The notes: a model not told the origin generated them from the sequence alone. Shown: positions 31,590 to 42,803, counted from the first letter of the stretch. The stretch is 64,000 nucleotides of DNA from Candidatus Enterovibrio escicola (GCF_002464935.1 NZ_NBYY01000011.1:124001-188000); one strand, 5' to 3'. Numbers and translations are program-made.

Positions 31590-31828
31590 AATGAAATCCA
31601 AAGTGATGAAACGTTGGGAGCTCTTGATGCTCCGAAAACGATTTATTATTAAAACTGTTTTTGACCAACTAGAAAATATATCCCAAATCAAGCATTCTCA
31701 GCACCGTAATTCTATCAGAATTATGGTCAACTTGTTGGCTAAACACTCATCGCGTATTCATTTCAACCAAAGAAATGAGTATTAAGATGACTCGGATTTA
31801 TAAACAAGCTCTTACGCAGATCTGAGAT
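31590..31828 (+). mobile_element. IS982 3' fragment E
   Basis: Encodes MKSKVMKRWELLMLRKRFI then IIKTVFDQLENISQIKHSQH, the catalytic-glutamate region of IS982, and ends with GCAGATCTGAGAT. The 5' two thirds are absent; it abuts the IS91 element 2 terminus directly. Confidence 0.8.
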
Positions 31829-32032
31829 TATCATAGGGATCTTCTTGGACTCGTTACAAAGCACTTCTCATATAAAGAATTCACGGTACCAAAATCTTAT
31901 TGACTTTATGAGCAACCTGCTTGCAAGGGTTTTCCAGTTGATCCTTACTTTCTATTTCAATGTCTTGGGTTTCGACGATTAATTCTTCGATGAGATCTGT
32001 TGTAAATGCTCGGTTCCTTCACTACTCAAGCA

Positions 32033-32890
32033 TCACAATAAAACACTTACACACACACCAATAGAAATCCACATACCAACATAGTTGTTGTTCAAGAAGG
32101 CTTGGAAACACACATCACGGTCTCGACTTCGAACCAACCATTGCTGGTAGACAAACAAAGAAGATACCATCAATAAGCAACAATAGTAGAAGATGGCCAG
32201 ATCACTCAGGTACCCTACCAAGACAAGCAATAGTACCGTCACTAGCTGTAGTACCCCGATCGCCACTTTATCAAAACGCCCAAATAATATTGCCGAAGAT
32301 TTAACACCAACTTTTACATCATCATCAGAATCGACCATAGCATAAAGAGTATCGTACGCGACAGTCCATGCCACATTGGCCAAGAATAAAATCCAAGAGA
32401 CTGGTGATACTTCACCTGTTTGCGCGGCATACGCCATCGGGATTACCCAACTAAATGACATCCCAAGCATCAACTGTGGCATATGAGTATAGCGTTTCAT
32501 GTAAGGATAGACAGCCACAAAGATAAGAGCAATGACTGAGAGCTGAATAGTTAGCGGATCCAGCGTCAATACCAGTAAGAATGAGCATAAAACCAAAAAG
32601 GAAAACAACCACAACGCCTCTTTAGTCGTCACTTTACCTGACGGAAATGGACGGGACTTAGTTCGTTTTACATGTTTATCGAAGTCACGGTCCGCAAAAT
32701 CATTGATGACACAGCCAGCCGCTCGCATCATCACCACACCAAGTAAAAACACAACCAACACATGCGGATTAGGGAATCCATCTGCCGCGAAAAACAAAGC
32801 CCACATCGTAGGCCACAGCAGCAAAAAGCTGCCAATGGGTCGATCCATTCTCATCAATTGCCAAAACACTCTTACCTTCGCCATATCCAT
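32033..32890 (-). CDS. ubiA: 4-hydroxybenzoate octaprenyltransferase UbiA
   Basis: UbiA attaches the polyprenyl tail to 4-hydroxybenzoate in ubiquinone synthesis. The 285-residue membrane protein (E. coli 290) has about nine helices and both metal-binding aspartate motifs: NDFADRDFD at 63-71 with [11 protein letters not shown], and [12 protein letters not shown] near 188-199 with KSSAILFG. The ATG directly abuts the ubiC stop, so the pair is co-translated. Met3 (MAKVR) is a possible alternative start. Together with ubiC it supplies quinone for the aerobic respiratory chain that includes the cox operon. Confidence 0.96.
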   Translation of the reverse strand: MDMAKVRVFWQLMRMDRPIGSFLLLWPTMWALFFAADGFPNPHVLVVFLLGVVMMRAAGCVINDFADRDFDKHVKRTKSRPFPSGKVTTKEALWLFSFLVLCSFLLVLTLDPLTIQLSVIALIFVAVYPYMKRYTHMPQLMLGMSFSWVIPMAYAAQTGEVSPVSWILFLANVAWTVAYDTLYAMVDSDDDVKVGVKSSAILFGRFDKVAIGVLQLVTVLLLVLVGYLSDLAIFYYCCLLMVSSLFVYQQWLVRSRDRDVCFQAFLNNNYVGMWISIGVCVSVLL

Positions 32891-33427
32891 CTAGCAATTT
32901 CCATGATAGATTGGTGCCTGAGGTAAGAATAGTTCAGATACCAACATAGGTTTATTATTGGCCCAAAGTCTAGAGCGACGCGCCAGCAGTGTTTTTCCCT
33001 CAATCACTACGGTTGCTACTTCAATTTCATCACGACGCGCATTAGTCCGGCTAAAAACTCGCTGACCCAGTGGTACAGCACCCAAATACACAATGTCTTC
33101 TTCTTGTTCTGTCAGAGTTGACATAGGTACCAAGGTGCGAGCATATAACCATGGCATATTATCGCCAGAGAGCAAAACTTCACGCACAAAACACGCTTCA
33201 TTGCCCAACAAACTACGTTCACTCTCCGTCAGTACATTCACTTCACATTGATGCAACCCCAGCACATTTACATCCAGTGTTACGCAGCAACATTTCAAAC
33301 GATCAGTCATTGAATGAAGCTCCCGCAACCATTCACTTTGTGTTGTTGTTTCCAGTTGTTGCCGATCCAAGGCTTTCCAATTTGCACTCATCAAGGCTGA
33401 CATGTGTAGTAGTCTGAAATTTAACAT
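32891..33427 (-). CDS. ubiC: Chorismate pyruvate-lyase UbiC
   Basis: UbiC converts chorismate to 4-hydroxybenzoate and pyruvate, the first committed step of ubiquinone synthesis. The 178 residues (E. coli 165) contain VREVLLSGDNMPWLYARTLVP and LGAVPLGQRVFSRT, which match the LREI...WLxGRTVVP and LGxxPLGxxLF motifs. SELFLPQAPIY at the C-terminus holds the conserved glutamate. Cytosolic, no signal. It overlaps nothing upstream and is divergent from the FliL-like gene; both promoters must lie in 33428-33579. Confidence 0.95.
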   Translation of the reverse strand: MLNFRLLHMSALMSANWKALDRQQLETTTQSEWLRELHSMTDRLKCCCVTLDVNVLGLHQCEVNVLTESERSLLGNEACFVREVLLSGDNMPWLYARTLVPMSTLTEQEEDIVYLGAVPLGQRVFSRTNARRDEIEVATVVIEGKTLLARRSRLWANNKPMLVSELFLPQAPIYHGNC

Positions 33428-33579
33428 TTTTTCCTGACAAATAGCAGAAAATATAAAATTTCGTCAAACTTACGAATAATGAGTAAAATTACTAATGTGC
33501 TATTTTACAGAGTTGTTCATTATTACATGTAAGTAAACGAGCAGAAGAGATTTAATTAATCTGGAGTATATCAAGAATC

Positions 33580-33990
33580 ATGCATAAAAATAGGATCGCA
33601 CTTTTCACATTACTCATGGCACTGTTAGTCTCTTTTCCTTCTACAGCAAAGAGTGATGAAGAAGTTATACCATACAGCTACTTTACCCTTGAGCCTGAAA
33701 TCACTACCAACTTTATTACAGGAAATCAGAAGCTCGGATTTATCAACGTGAGGATTAATCTGATGGTCGATGACCCTTCACTCATACAGTTACTTAAATA
33801 CCACCAACCATTAATACGCGACACAATTATAGGCTTGCTAAGTCAAGAACATATGGCGCAAATACAATCTCTATCAGGACGTGAAGCAATTCGTAATAAC
33901 TGTTTGGAAAAAGTTAACGCATTGCTATTAGCAGAAACAAATCAAAAGGTATTAATAGACTTACTTTTTACAAAATACTTGTACCAATAA
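33580..33990 (+). CDS. FliL-like exported protein
   Basis: The 136-residue protein starts with a clear signal sequence (MHKNRIALFTLLMALLVSF, cleavage after about residue 23). The following domain matches FliL: YFTLEPEITTNFITGNQKLG, then VRINLMVDDPSLIQLLKYH and IRDTIIGLLSQE. FliL proteins modulate the flagellar stator; this shorter version beside ubiC is a known vibrio paralog whose role is unclear. ATG 33580 follows TGGAG. No flagellar gene is nearby. A rho-independent terminator follows at 34003. Confidence 0.8.
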   Translation: MHKNRIALFTLLMALLVSFPSTAKSDEEVIPYSYFTLEPEITTNFITGNQKLGFINVRINLMVDDPSLIQLLKYHQPLIRDTIIGLLSQEHMAQIQSLSGREAIRNNCLEKVNALLLAETNQKVLIDLLFTKYLYQ

Positions 33991-34002
33991 GCACATCATT
34001 CT

Positions 34003-34035
34003 AAAAAAGCGTACTCTTGTATTTGTACGCCTTTT
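34003..34035 (+). terminator. Rho-independent terminator after FliL-like gene
   Basis: AAAAAAGCGTAC, a ten-base loop, then GTACGCCTTTTCC. A six-pair GC-containing stem is extended by A-T pairs and a T tract, 12 bases after the stop codon. Confidence 0.8.
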
Positions 34036-34484
34036 CCTGTTTTCGTATCTCAATCACTCTAACTCTATACTTATACATTGAGCTTATCTATTCAGTAATT
34101 TCTGTATAATGCATTTGAATACACCACGTTGCCACTTTTAGCACAGTTAAAGCCACAAAATAATTATAGATACATAGAAAACTCTTCATCTAAATCCAAT
34201 ATTCCTTGGTCACCAAATATTCAACTGCTCCTTGCATCAAACCTGTATCAAAGTCATGACTGAAGTAGGTATATACATTGGGATACGCAAGCCATATTCT
34301 GTTCATTTACCATAGATCGGCACTATACCTAATCAACCTGAAGACTAAGGTTTAAATGTCTGAAATTTATCGTTTATTCGAGATATCAAAGAGTTTCCAA
34401 TATCTGAAAAAAGTACAGTGTAAAATTGATCAAGGGCTTCTTTCAGATTGCGTTTATTGTTAAAGTAGACACCATTCATCACCT
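34036..34484. other. Gene-poor stretch with one small unidentified minus frame
   Basis: Mostly unassignable AT-rich DNA. On the minus strand 34345-34479 encodes 44 residues, MNGVYFNNKRNLKEALDQFY then TVLFSDIGNSLISRINDKF, behind GGGGAAGGTG. The composition is protein-like but I do not recognise it; it may be a truncated gene. Confidence 0.35.
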
Positions 34485-34800
34485 TCCCCTGAATTCAGAT
34501 AATAACTTCGACACCTATCATCTCGTTTAGAAGAGGAAACAAAACACTGAAAACGATACGCTCTTCTCTTCCAAGAAACAAGCAAGACTACCCTGAATTA
34601 TAAACAGTTTACCACTGGTGGAAGAGATTTCATTGTGATCAATTTGGAACAAATAATTCCAGTATCAAATATCGCAGAGACAATTAAGTTCCATTTTTCC
34701 TCAGTCTAACTAAGACTGAGATGATACCATCATAACAGCGCTTATTACCCTAAAATTGCTTAAGATCTATCGACGGATAATCGCAAGCAAGCAAAAACAA
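34485..34800. repeat. Unidentified dispersed repeat R, copy 1
   Basis: Shares many stretches with 40200-40525: TGAATTCAGATAATAACT, GGCTCTTCTCT.CCAA-like, and TATTACCCTAAA.TTGCTTAAG followed by CTATCGACG.ATAATC. The two copies are in the same orientation and each is followed by an IS5 right end. No protein motif was recognised. Confidence 0.55.
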
Positions 34801-34809
34801 GATACCAAC

Positions 34810-36850
34810 GATATTATTGATTAAATCAGGCCTATCACGCACTGATACCAAGCTTCTTTACAGTCTTAATTTGTCTGCTGGTAAACAGGAATACCAAGTC
34901 TTATAACTTTGTTCATCGATTTTTCATTTGCCCACGCTTCACTAATTTGAGCATTGTAATTAACCTGAGCTACGCATAAGAAAAAAACTAAATCCCAAAG
35001 TTGCAATCTGATCGTTTAAAAAAACTATTGATTGCACAAGGACTTGTGCATGAATAACTTAGACGTTGTTTTCAGCGATGTCTACAACTTCTGTCAGACT
35101 TTCCTCTTTGTATGGGAAAACAGTTGATTTCTTCTGGTATCAAACAAAGAAACAAGCCTTCTCGCCTCTCAGTTAGCGAAGTGATGACGATAGTGATAGC
35201 TTTCCATCAATCGGGGTATCGAGACTGCAAAACCTATTAAATCCACTTTGTTTATCGCTATCTTACCAACGAATTTCCTGAATTATTTTGCTATACGAGG
35301 GTGCTGAAGCTCATACAAGATGTTCTGGTTTCGCTTTGCTCTTACCTCACTCATCATCAGGCAATGCTGACAGAGATTTACCTTCGTTGATTCGTCCAAG
35401 CTACAGGCTTGTCACAACCTACGCATTCTCAGACATCAGGTGTTTAAAGGTACCGCGAAGCGAGGAAAAGGAACGATGGGGTGGTTCATACGGTTACAAA
35501 TTAGACCTTATTATCAATGATCAAGGTAGCATTATCTCAGTCAAAGTGACGACGGCTAACGTGGATGATAGAAAGCCTATATCGTAAATGGTTGATGAGA
35601 TTTTTGGGTGTTTATACTGAGATAAAGGTTATATCTCTAATCCATTGGAATGGGAGCTTGTAGACAAGGGAGTGACACTGATAACGGGTATAAAAAACAT
35701 GAAACCCAAAGTGATGAAACTTTGGAACCACCCGATACTCCCGAAACAATTTATTATTGAAACCGTTTTTGACCAACTAAAAAACATATCCCAAATCAAG
35801 CATTCTCGGCACCGTAATTATATCAGCTTTATGGTTAACTTGCTGGCGGGGCTTATTGCGTATTGATTTCAACCAAAGAAACCGAGCTTGAAGATGACTA
35901 GGTTTGATAAGCAAGCGTTTATGCAGATCTGGAGGTTAATTACGAAGAGTGAGTTTAGAGCTGAGCAACTGTTTATAGCAAAACATTGCTGTTTCTGCTA
36001 ATGAGAGTGTATTATAATCACTGTTCTTTTTCCACTCCGATAGTCTATCCTCTTTCAACGCCTTTACAGCATCCATTTCTAGGATGCCCTTCCGCCCTTC
36101 CTACCAGTACTCCGCTTTACTTCTCGGTGGAATAGTAGGCGTTATTCATTTGTTCTTCAATACGTGGTGACATGCTCTTGTATCATAAATTCCATCAGCA
36201 CTGACTTGCTGTATCTTTCGTCGTAATGGGTTAAGCAATACAGGTAAGACCTTATTATCACCCACAAAAACTAGGCTAACTTCTGCAGCAATAAGTTCAT
36301 AAGTAGACAAATCAACGGCAAGATGAAGTTTGTGCCAGATACGCCGCTTCTCCTTACAGTGTTTACAAATTTTCCAGTCACCTTCGTCGTATACCTTTAG
36401 GCTTGTGGCATCAATAACGACATGAGCGACAGCTTCTCAACTCGGAAAACGGTACTTAACTTTTACGGTCTTCGAATACATTACTCATGCAGGTGTATGT
36501 AGGAGATTTCAGTGGAACATTCATCAACGGAAAAAACGAATTGAGAAAATCTTCTAATCCATGAAGAGGGAGCTTAAAAATACCTCTTACCATCAGTGCC
36601 GTTTCAATCATGATATCCGGAAATATAAACCCAAGGCCATGATGACCATGATGCTTTAGACAATACCATGCCTTAATGGCCACGTCGTTTATCCAAACAG
36701 TTACTGAGCCTCAGTTTACTAATACTTGATTATATCGTTTCCAGTTGCTAATCTTGTGCTTGGCCTTTCCCATCATCACCTCCCGCTTAACTCCATGCTG
36801 ATATGAATCGTAGGAATTGCAATTAATTTAGATATTTGGAAAACAACGCC
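34810..36850 (-). mobile_element. IS5-family element g, interrupted by IS982-F
   Basis: Right terminus at 34810 (decayed GGTGTTGTTGATTAAATC) and left terminus AACAACGCC at 36850. The minus-strand transposase is recognisable throughout: MGKAK-type start near 36770, IKAWYCLKHHGHHGLGFIFP and DIMIETALMVRGIFKLPLHG (36456-36683), and the EALANVK tail near 34900. IS982-F splits it at TAATTA. About 1.06 kb without the insert. The flanks do not show a 9-bp duplication. Inactive. Confidence 0.85.
34963..35936 (+). mobile_element. IS982-family element F nested inside IS5 element g
   Basis: 974 bp with ends ACCTGAGCTACGCATAAG and GCAGATCTGGAGGT. Direct repeats TAATTA flank it at 34957-34962 and 35937-35942; uninterrupted IS5 copies read TTCGTAATTACAATG here. 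Transposase pieces include GSYGYKLDLIINDQGSIISV, TTANVDDRKPIS and FIIETVFDQLKNISQIKHSR. Several shifts and stops. It lies in the opposite orientation to its IS5 host. Confidence 0.88.
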
Positions 36851-36871
36851 CTTCGTAAATATAAATCAGTT

Positions 36872-38935
36872 TTATTTTTGGAGCAGAGAAATATCAGCGA
36901 CATTCATAAATTGGCTACGCAGGAGATGTAGAAGTGCGAGGCGGTTTGCCTTTAATGTTTCATCTTCAACCATAACCATGACATTATTAAAGAATGTATC
37001 GACAGGCTCACGCAAACCAGCTAATTGTATTAGTATCGTTTTGTAATCGCCTGCTACAAGTAGAGGTGCAAGTCTTTCGACTAGTGCCGTCACTTTTCCA
37101 GCTAGAGCTATTTCAGCATCTTCTATTAGCAGTGATGTATTGATATATACTGGGAGTATACCGTCGAATTTAGCTAGAATATTAGCGACTCGTTTATTGG
37201 CAGCGGCTAGAGATTTAGCTGCATCTAATGAACGGAAGTGTGAAACTGCTTGTACTCGTTGGTTAAAATCTGCCGGTTTGGTAGGGCGACGCGCTAGCAC
37301 CGCTTGAATGACATCGACACTGTGCCCTTCATCCTGATGCCAAGCAAGGAAGCGACCTAGTATAAACTCGATAACATCAGGCTCAATGTTGTTTGTCAAA
37401 CGGTCACCAAACAAAGATTGAGATTTCGCAACCAAAGAAACCAAGTCTAAGTCATAACCATATTCAACGATGATACGAAGCACACCTAAAGATGCCCGAC
37501 GCAATGCGAAGGGATCGGAACCTTTAGGGGCTTGTCCAATACCAAAAATACCTACGATCGTGTCCAGTTTATCAGCTAATGCTATAACCGCTGAAACACC
37601 CTTGCTTGGTAACTTGTCACCTGAGAAACGTGGCATATATTGCTCGCTTAAAGCAAGGCTGACTTCTTTGTCTTCGCCATCACGACGTGCATAATGCATA
37701 CCCATAATACCTTGGGTATCTGTAAACTCAAATACCATTGATGTCATCAGGTCGCATTTAGAAAGCAGAGCGGCACGTTTTGATTTCTCGACGTCTGCTT
37801 CAATTTTATCAGCGATATAGCCTGCCAATTGAGTAATGCGATCGGTTTTGTCTTTAATGGTACCTAGCTGTTCATGAAATATAGCTGTTTCCAGTTGGGG
37901 TAAGCGATCAACTAAGGGACATGTCAAGTCTGTATTAAAAAAGAATTCTGCATCGGCAAAACGTGCACGTACAACTTTTTCATTACCTTCAATAACGTGG
38001 CATGGTTCTTTAGACTCAATATTTGATACAAAAATGAAGTTAGGAAGTAGTCGCTTGTCCTCACTATAAATAGGGAAGCACTTCTGATCCCCCTTCATGG
38101 TATAAACAAGGGCTTCTGAAGGTACTTTTAAAAATTTTTCTTCAAAGGTTGCAGTTAGTATAACTGGCCATTCAACCAATGAGGTGACTTCTTCGACTAA
38201 AATATCATCTATATCGGCGATGCCGTTAACTAGGAATGCCGCTCTCTGTATAGCTGCGATGATTAACGTTTTACGCTCATCATAATCTGCTATAACTTTA
38301 CCTCGTTCTTTTAAAATAGAGGGATATTGATCGGCATGGTCGATGATAAATTCGGCTTCACCCATAAAGCGGTGACCACGGATAGTGCGGCTTGAAGCAG
38401 CACCTAAAATACTACCTTTAATAAGCTCTTCACCCATAAGTACGGTCAAAGTTTTTACTGGACGGATAAATAGGATGTCTTTATCACCCCACCGCATTGG
38501 TTTTGTAATTGGAAGATTAACTAATGCATTATTAGCTAGAGAAACTATTATGTTTTTGGTTATTTTGCCTTTTACTTCCTGCTTGAAGAACAACCATTTT
38601 CCTTGGTCTGTTACAAGACGTTCCGCTTGTTCAATAGTAATACCGTTCATGAGTGCCCAGCTTTTTGCCGCCTTAGTCGGTTTGTCATTAGCATCAAATG
38701 CAATAATTATTGAGGGACCACGCTTCTCAACCAACTTGTCTGGTTGCTGTTCAGCCAATGCTATTACCTTTAATGCGAGACGGCGAGGTGTTGCATACCA
38801 AGTAATATATTCATGCGTAAGTTCTGCATTTATTAATTCTTGTTTGAAGTTTGCTGCGAACGATTCTGCCAGAGTACGCAGATGTTTTGGTGGTAGTTCT
38901 TCCGTACCTAACTCTATCAGAAAATTCTTAGCCAT
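36872..38935 (-). CDS. glyS: Glycyl-tRNA synthetase beta subunit
   Basis: The beta subunit of the heterotetrameric bacterial glycyl-tRNA synthetase handles tRNA recognition. The frame opens at 38950, but ATG at 38933-38935 ([19 protein letters not shown]) fits the family start and gives 687 residues (E. coli 689). Conserved features include GTEELPP, RRLAL, KRGP, the HGxRF-like GHRFMGE, and an HD-like region before the anticodon-binding C-terminus ([20 protein letters not shown]). It starts one base after the glyQ stop, so the subunits are coupled. Confidence 0.97.
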   Translation of the reverse strand: MAKNFLIELGTEELPPKHLRTLAESFAANFKQELINAELTHEYITWYATPRRLALKVIALAEQQPDKLVEKRGPSIIIAFDANDKPTKAAKSWALMNGITIEQAERLVTDQGKWLFFKQEVKGKITKNIIVSLANNALVNLPITKPMRWGDKDILFIRPVKTLTVLMGEELIKGSILGAASSRTIRGHRFMGEAEFIIDHADQYPSILKERGKVIADYDERKTLIIAAIQRAAFLVNGIADIDDILVEEVTSLVEWPVILTATFEEKFLKVPSEALVYTMKGDQKCFPIYSEDKRLLPNFIFVSNIESKEPCHVIEGNEKVVRARFADAEFFFNTDLTCPLVDRLPQLETAIFHEQLGTIKDKTDRITQLAGYIADKIEADVEKSKRAALLSKCDLMTSMVFEFTDTQGIMGMHYARRDGEDKEVSLALSEQYMPRFSGDKLPSKGVSAVIALADKLDTIVGIFGIGQAPKGSDPFALRRASLGVLRIIVEYGYDLDLVSLVAKSQSLFGDRLTNNIEPDVIEFILGRFLAWHQDEGHSVDVIQAVLARRPTKPADFNQRVQAVSHFRSLDAAKSLAAANKRVANILAKFDGILPVYINTSLLIEDAEIALAGKVTALVERLAPLLVAGDYKTILIQLAGLREPVDTFFNNVMVMVEDETLKANRLALLHLLRSQFMNVADISLLQK

Positions 38936-38936
38936 C

Positions 38937-39872
38937 TTACTTATTTTCATCCTTTTTAGGTACGCGGTTCTTCAACATTGGGAAACCAAGGGCTTCACGT
39001 GATGCATAGTAGGCTTCAGCAACTAACTTGGTCAGTTTACGAATACGCAAAATATAGCGTTGACGCTCAGTCGTAGAGACAGCTTTACGTGCTGTCAAAA
39101 GGTTAAAAGCATGACTCGCTTTTAGAATGCGTTCATAGGCGGGCAATGGGAGCCTATTTTCAAGGTTAAGTAGATATATACATTCTTTCTCACACTGATC
39201 GAAATAGCTGAACAAAAAGTTCACGTCAGCATGCTTGAAGTTGTACATCGAGTGTTCAACCTCATTTTGGTGGAAGATGTCACCATAGGTAATTTTACCT
39301 AATACACCATCAGACCACACCAGATCATATACAGAGTCAACTCCCTGGATGTATAGAGCCAGACGTTCAAGACCGTAGGTTATTTCTCCAGTTATTGGGT
39401 TACATTCAATACCACCAACTTGTTGGAAATAAGTGAACTGGGTCACTTCCATTCCATTCAACCACACTTCCCAACCAAGACCCCAAGCACCAAGTGTTGG
39501 ATTTTCCCAGTTATCTTCTACGAAGCGTACATCATGTACTTTTGGATCGATACCCAATACCAACAGTGAATTCAGATACAATTCTTGAATGTTGTCTGGT
39601 GATGGCTTGATAATAGTTTGGAACTGGTAGTAATGTTGCAGCCGATTAGGGTTTTCTCCATAACGCCCATCAGTCGGGCGACGTGACGGTTGAACATAAG
39701 CTACTGCGATTGGCTCAGGGCCGATTGCTCGCAAACACGTCATAGGGTGAGATGTGCCAGCCCCTACCTCCATGTCAAGCGGTTGTACGATAGCGCAACC
39801 TTGTTGCGCCCAGTAATCCTGTAGTGAGATGATTATATCCTGAAACGTTCTAACGTTAACTTTATGTATCAT
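38937..39872 (-). CDS. glyQ: Glycyl-tRNA synthetase alpha subunit
   Basis: The alpha subunit carries the class II catalytic site that activates glycine. The 311 residues (E. coli 303) show the family blocks [51 protein letters not shown] and [20 protein letters not shown], plus [20 protein letters not shown]. It pairs with glyS immediately downstream. The 328 bases upstream hold no gene and presumably its promoter. Confidence 0.98.
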   Translation of the reverse strand: MIHKVNVRTFQDIIISLQDYWAQQGCAIVQPLDMEVGAGTSHPMTCLRAIGPEPIAVAYVQPSRRPTDGRYGENPNRLQHYYQFQTIIKPSPDNIQELYLNSLLVLGIDPKVHDVRFVEDNWENPTLGAWGLGWEVWLNGMEVTQFTYFQQVGGIECNPITGEITYGLERLALYIQGVDSVYDLVWSDGVLGKITYGDIFHQNEVEHSMYNFKHADVNFLFSYFDQCEKECIYLLNLENRLPLPAYERILKASHAFNLLTARKAVSTTERQRYILRIRKLTKLVAEAYYASREALGFPMLKNRVPKKDENK

Positions 39873-40199
39873 TGGGTTCGTGCGATCTTTTTATGTAAAA
39901 TGGTTGACGATTATAACGCGCTAGACGAGGGATAAGTAGTGCTGGTAGCTGTTATCTGTTTATTGAGATAAAAGGAGAGCTAACATTGTTATTATAATAT
40001 TCATAAAGGGTATGAATTCTAATATGTATTCAGGAAAAATGAATCGTATCAGGGGAGTAGATGATGCGTCATCGAGTATATTATCAACGTAATTGTTACT
40101 TAATTTTATCAAATATCTGTAAACATAACTTCATAGAAAGGATGACTTATATTTAGGGGAGTTATCGAATCCAGTGACACATCCAGTGACACATTAAAC
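39873..40199. other. Intergenic region upstream of glyQ
   Basis: No gene seen. Near 40171-40195 a 13-base unit ATCCAGTGACACA is tandemly repeated twice. The glyQS promoter should be here; no certain -35/-10 was picked out. Confidence 0.4.
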
Positions 40200-40525
40200 T
40201 TTGAATTCAGATAATAACTGCCAAGACTATTAGTCTAATGTATAAAATGAAGAAAACTACCTAAAATAGTAGGCTCTTCTCTCCAAAGGAACAAGTAGTA
40301 CTACCATTAATTATCAGTGCTTGCTATCTGGAAGATAGCTACCAAATTGCAACTATTTTAGAATGTGTAATTCCATATTTTTAATATTACAAAAGATAAT
40401 CAATTTTCATCATTTTTTAGTTTGTAGGAACTGAAAAGTATTGCAATACTGGTATTATTACCCTAAAGTTGCTTAAGCTCTATCGACGAATAATCACAAG
40501 AAAGCAAGCAGATATAAGATACCTA
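40200..40525. repeat. Unidentified dispersed repeat R, copy 2
   Basis: Second copy of the repeat at 34485-34800; shared stretches include TTGAATTCAGATAATAACT and TTATTACCCTAAAGTTGC, then TTAAGCTCTATCGACGAAT. One internal frame reads VVLPLIISACYLEDSYQIAT without matching any family I know. Confidence 0.55.
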
Positions 40526-40543
40526 CAGATCAAATATCTTTGG

Positions 40544-40569
40544 TTTATTTCTTGTGTGCAGCTCAAGTT
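40544..40569 (-). mobile_element. IS982 left tip fragment
   Basis: TATTTCTTGTGTGCAGCTCAAGTT is the inverted IS982 left tip. Nothing else of the element remains. Confidence 0.5.
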
Positions 40570-40599
40570 AAATTACATAGAATAAAGAATGCCCAAAAC

Positions 40600-40700
40600 T
40601 TAGAATAAAGTTATAAGACTCTATATAACTATTCGACAGAAGACAAATTAAGATCATAAAAAGATTTAGATCAGTGCGTTATGGGAATGATTTGATTAAC
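40600..40700 (+). mobile_element. IS5-family 3' end fragment
   Basis: AAAGTTATAAGACTCTAT, CGACAGAAGACAAATTAAG and ATCAGTGCGTTAT match the tail of IS5 copies such as 4670-4760. It runs up to the gor stop codon region. Confidence 0.7.
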
Positions 40701-40709
40701 CATGCCATA

Positions 40710-42068
40710 CTAACACGTAAGAGTCACGAATTCCTCGGAGCCTGTTGGATGAATCGCAACGACACTGTCGAAGTCTGCTTTTTTTGCACCCATCTTCATG
40801 GCAACGCCAAAGCCTTGGATCATCTCATCGACTGCAAAACCTATACCATGTAGACCTACTATGATCTCTTCTCTACCTATGCAAACCAGCTTCATTCTGC
40901 AGGGCTGGCGATGCCTAGTGATAGCAGTATACATAGCGGTAAAGTCTGTTGTATATACAGTCACATTCTTATCACCATATTGCACTTTAGCTTCTGGCTC
41001 AGTCATGCCAATGGTGCCGATAGGCGGGTGGCTGAATACAACCGTTGGAATAAGGCTATAATCCATTTTCGCATTAGTTTTTCCGTTGAATAAACGCTCA
41101 GATAATTGCCGACCCGCTTTCACGGCTACAGGCGTAAGTTCAACACCGCCTGCCATGCTATCACCGATACAGTAAATGCCCACTACATTAGTGTTCTGAA
41201 ATTCATCGACTTTGATGTAATCGCGATCCGTTGTTTCGACACCCGTTGCTTCTAAATTGATTTTTAGGGTGCTTGGCTTACGCCCAATCGCCCATATGAG
41301 TATGTCAGTGTTGTGAGTTTCACGGTTTTTAAAGTGTAGGGTCACGCTTCCGTCCTTCTCTTTCAGCACTTTCTTAGGGGTTGAATGTGTGTGTAACTGA
41401 GGACCTTCTTTTTTCATTACTTCAACTAGGGTATTAATTATCATTGGGTCGAAGTTGCGGATCGGTGAATCTTTACGCACGAATAGGTGTGTTTCAGTTC
41501 CAAGGGCATTGAGAACCCCAGCAATTTCAGTCGCAATGTATCCAGCGCCCACAACAGCTACACGCTTAGGTTGCTCATTCAGCGCAAAAAAACCGTTTGA
41601 ATCGATACCGTTCTTTGCACCGAGAATTGACGGAATTATGGGTTCACCTCCAACCGCGATTAAAATGTGATCAGCAGTAAATATTTCACCGTTAACTTCA
41701 ACACTTTTGGCATCAACGAAAGTAGCGAAACCTTGAATCACTTCGATGTTGTTTTTGTTGAATATATTTTTGTAAGAGGTATGGATCCGCTTAATATAGG
41801 CTTCTCTATTTGTAACCAGTTTCGCCCAATCAAATTTATTAATTGTAAGGTCAAAGCCGTAATCAGAGCTATATAGCTTGATTGCTTCTGCGACTTGTGC
41901 CCCATACCACATTATTTTCTTCGGTACACAGCCTACGTTGACACAGGTTCCACCAAGATGGCGAGCCTCAATAATTGCTACCTTTACGCCATACATTGCA
42001 GCGCGGTTTGCTGATGCAATACCGCCGCTTCCCGCACCAATACAAATATAATCAAAGTGCTTTGCCAT
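40710..42068 (-). CDS. gor: Glutathione-disulfide reductase
   Basis: Gor reduces oxidised glutathione with NADPH. The 452-residue protein (E. coli 450) has the FAD-binding GxGxxG ([10 protein letters not shown], 11-20) and the redox-active disulfide Cys42/Cys47 in [18 protein letters not shown]-binding [13 protein letters not shown] is followed by [11 protein letters not shown] with the Arg pair that favours NADPH. The catalytic HPTGSEE, with His440 and Glu445, is near the C-terminus. The ATG lies behind a GGAGAAAAA site. Intact, although IS5 debris reaches its stop codon. Confidence 0.97.
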   Translation of the reverse strand: MAKHFDYICIGAGSGGIASANRAAMYGVKVAIIEARHLGGTCVNVGCVPKKIMWYGAQVAEAIKLYSSDYGFDLTINKFDWAKLVTNREAYIKRIHTSYKNIFNKNNIEVIQGFATFVDAKSVEVNGEIFTADHILIAVGGEPIIPSILGAKNGIDSNGFFALNEQPKRVAVVGAGYIATEIAGVLNALGTETHLFVRKDSPIRNFDPMIINTLVEVMKKEGPQLHTHSTPKKVLKEKDGSVTLHFKNRETHNTDILIWAIGRKPSTLKINLEATGVETTDRDYIKVDEFQNTNVVGIYCIGDSMAGGVELTPVAVKAGRQLSERLFNGKTNAKMDYSLIPTVVFSHPPIGTIGMTEPEAKVQYGDKNVTVYTTDFTAMYTAITRHRQPCRMKLVCIGREEIIVGLHGIGFAVDEMIQGFGVAMKMGAKKADFDSVVAIHPTGSEEFVTLTC

Positions 42069-42199
42069 TTTTTCTCCTGTAACCTATATAATGCATAGTC
42101 AAGGCTCTTATCAGATCCGACATATTTTGCCTCCTATCTTCAGTTTTTCGTATTTAATAGATTGTTATTCTCGTAGCATGTTTATTGTTACAGAGTGTA

Positions 42200-42359
42200 T
42201 CATTATAGCTATCTTTGATGTTAAACGTTCTTTTTTATCACACAAAAACGGTCAAAATCAAGGTATCAGCTTGGGTGGACACCTAAGCTACCGTTGCAGA
42301 TCATGTTGACGAACCTTCCAGCTTGAATATACCTACACGACTTATTAGGAGGGAAGAAC
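42200..42359 (+). mobile_element. IS1-family insA fragment, cut by IS91 element 3
   Basis: The plus strand reads HKNGQNQGISLGGHLSYRCR, then SC, a stop, RTFQLEYTYTTY. This is the insA zinc-finger and linker (KNGKxxxGxQRYRCxxCxRTFQLEYTYTAY). It ends at GAAC (42356-42359), the IS91 target. Confidence 0.7.
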
Positions 42360-42803
42360 AAAAGCCATATCAATTAACCACTATTGGAAGCAAATAAATC
42401 GAAGAATACACCATGCTTTGGGTCGGAGAGACGAACCAACTCCATCCCTCTCCCACAAAACACACATTTCAAGAAATTACGACCTGCTACCTCTTCGAAA
42501 AGTTTTACTATAGCTGATACGTTTGGTGTAGCTCATCATTGCATCCACCAAATCTCCTGCTGCCTTCGCTATCACTTCATACCACTTATTAAAGCTCGCT
42601 GTCTCTTGAATGCTATAACATCTAACTCATTGAAATATATTGTGAAAATCGTGATAAACTGACTTGACAATAAATACACAAGCATCCCCATTTCATACAT
42701 TTTTAACTTAGTTTTATGTGATTGATAGTAATACCTGACTTGATGACCGTCATATCCAACTATCCTAGATAAGCCTATCTGGGGGATAAAAAAGATTTGC
42801 TTA
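42360..42803 (-). mobile_element. IS91-family element 3, truncated
   Basis: Its 3' terminus (AAAAGCCATATCAATTAACC) follows GAAC. The minus strand carries the C-terminal transposase part (FNKWYEVIAKAAGDLVD-like and RKPLKC-type residues) up to the SRIVGYDGHQV region near 42760. It is cut by IS982-G at 42804. Confidence 0.78.

Noticed and set aside
31829-32032. Possible plsB remnant beside ubiA, as in E. coli
   Set aside because: None of the frames on either strand could be aligned with the PlsB C-terminus.
40171-40195. Short direct repeats as a possible CRISPR or iteron array
   Set aside because: Only two adjacent 13-base units exist, with no spacers and no further copies.
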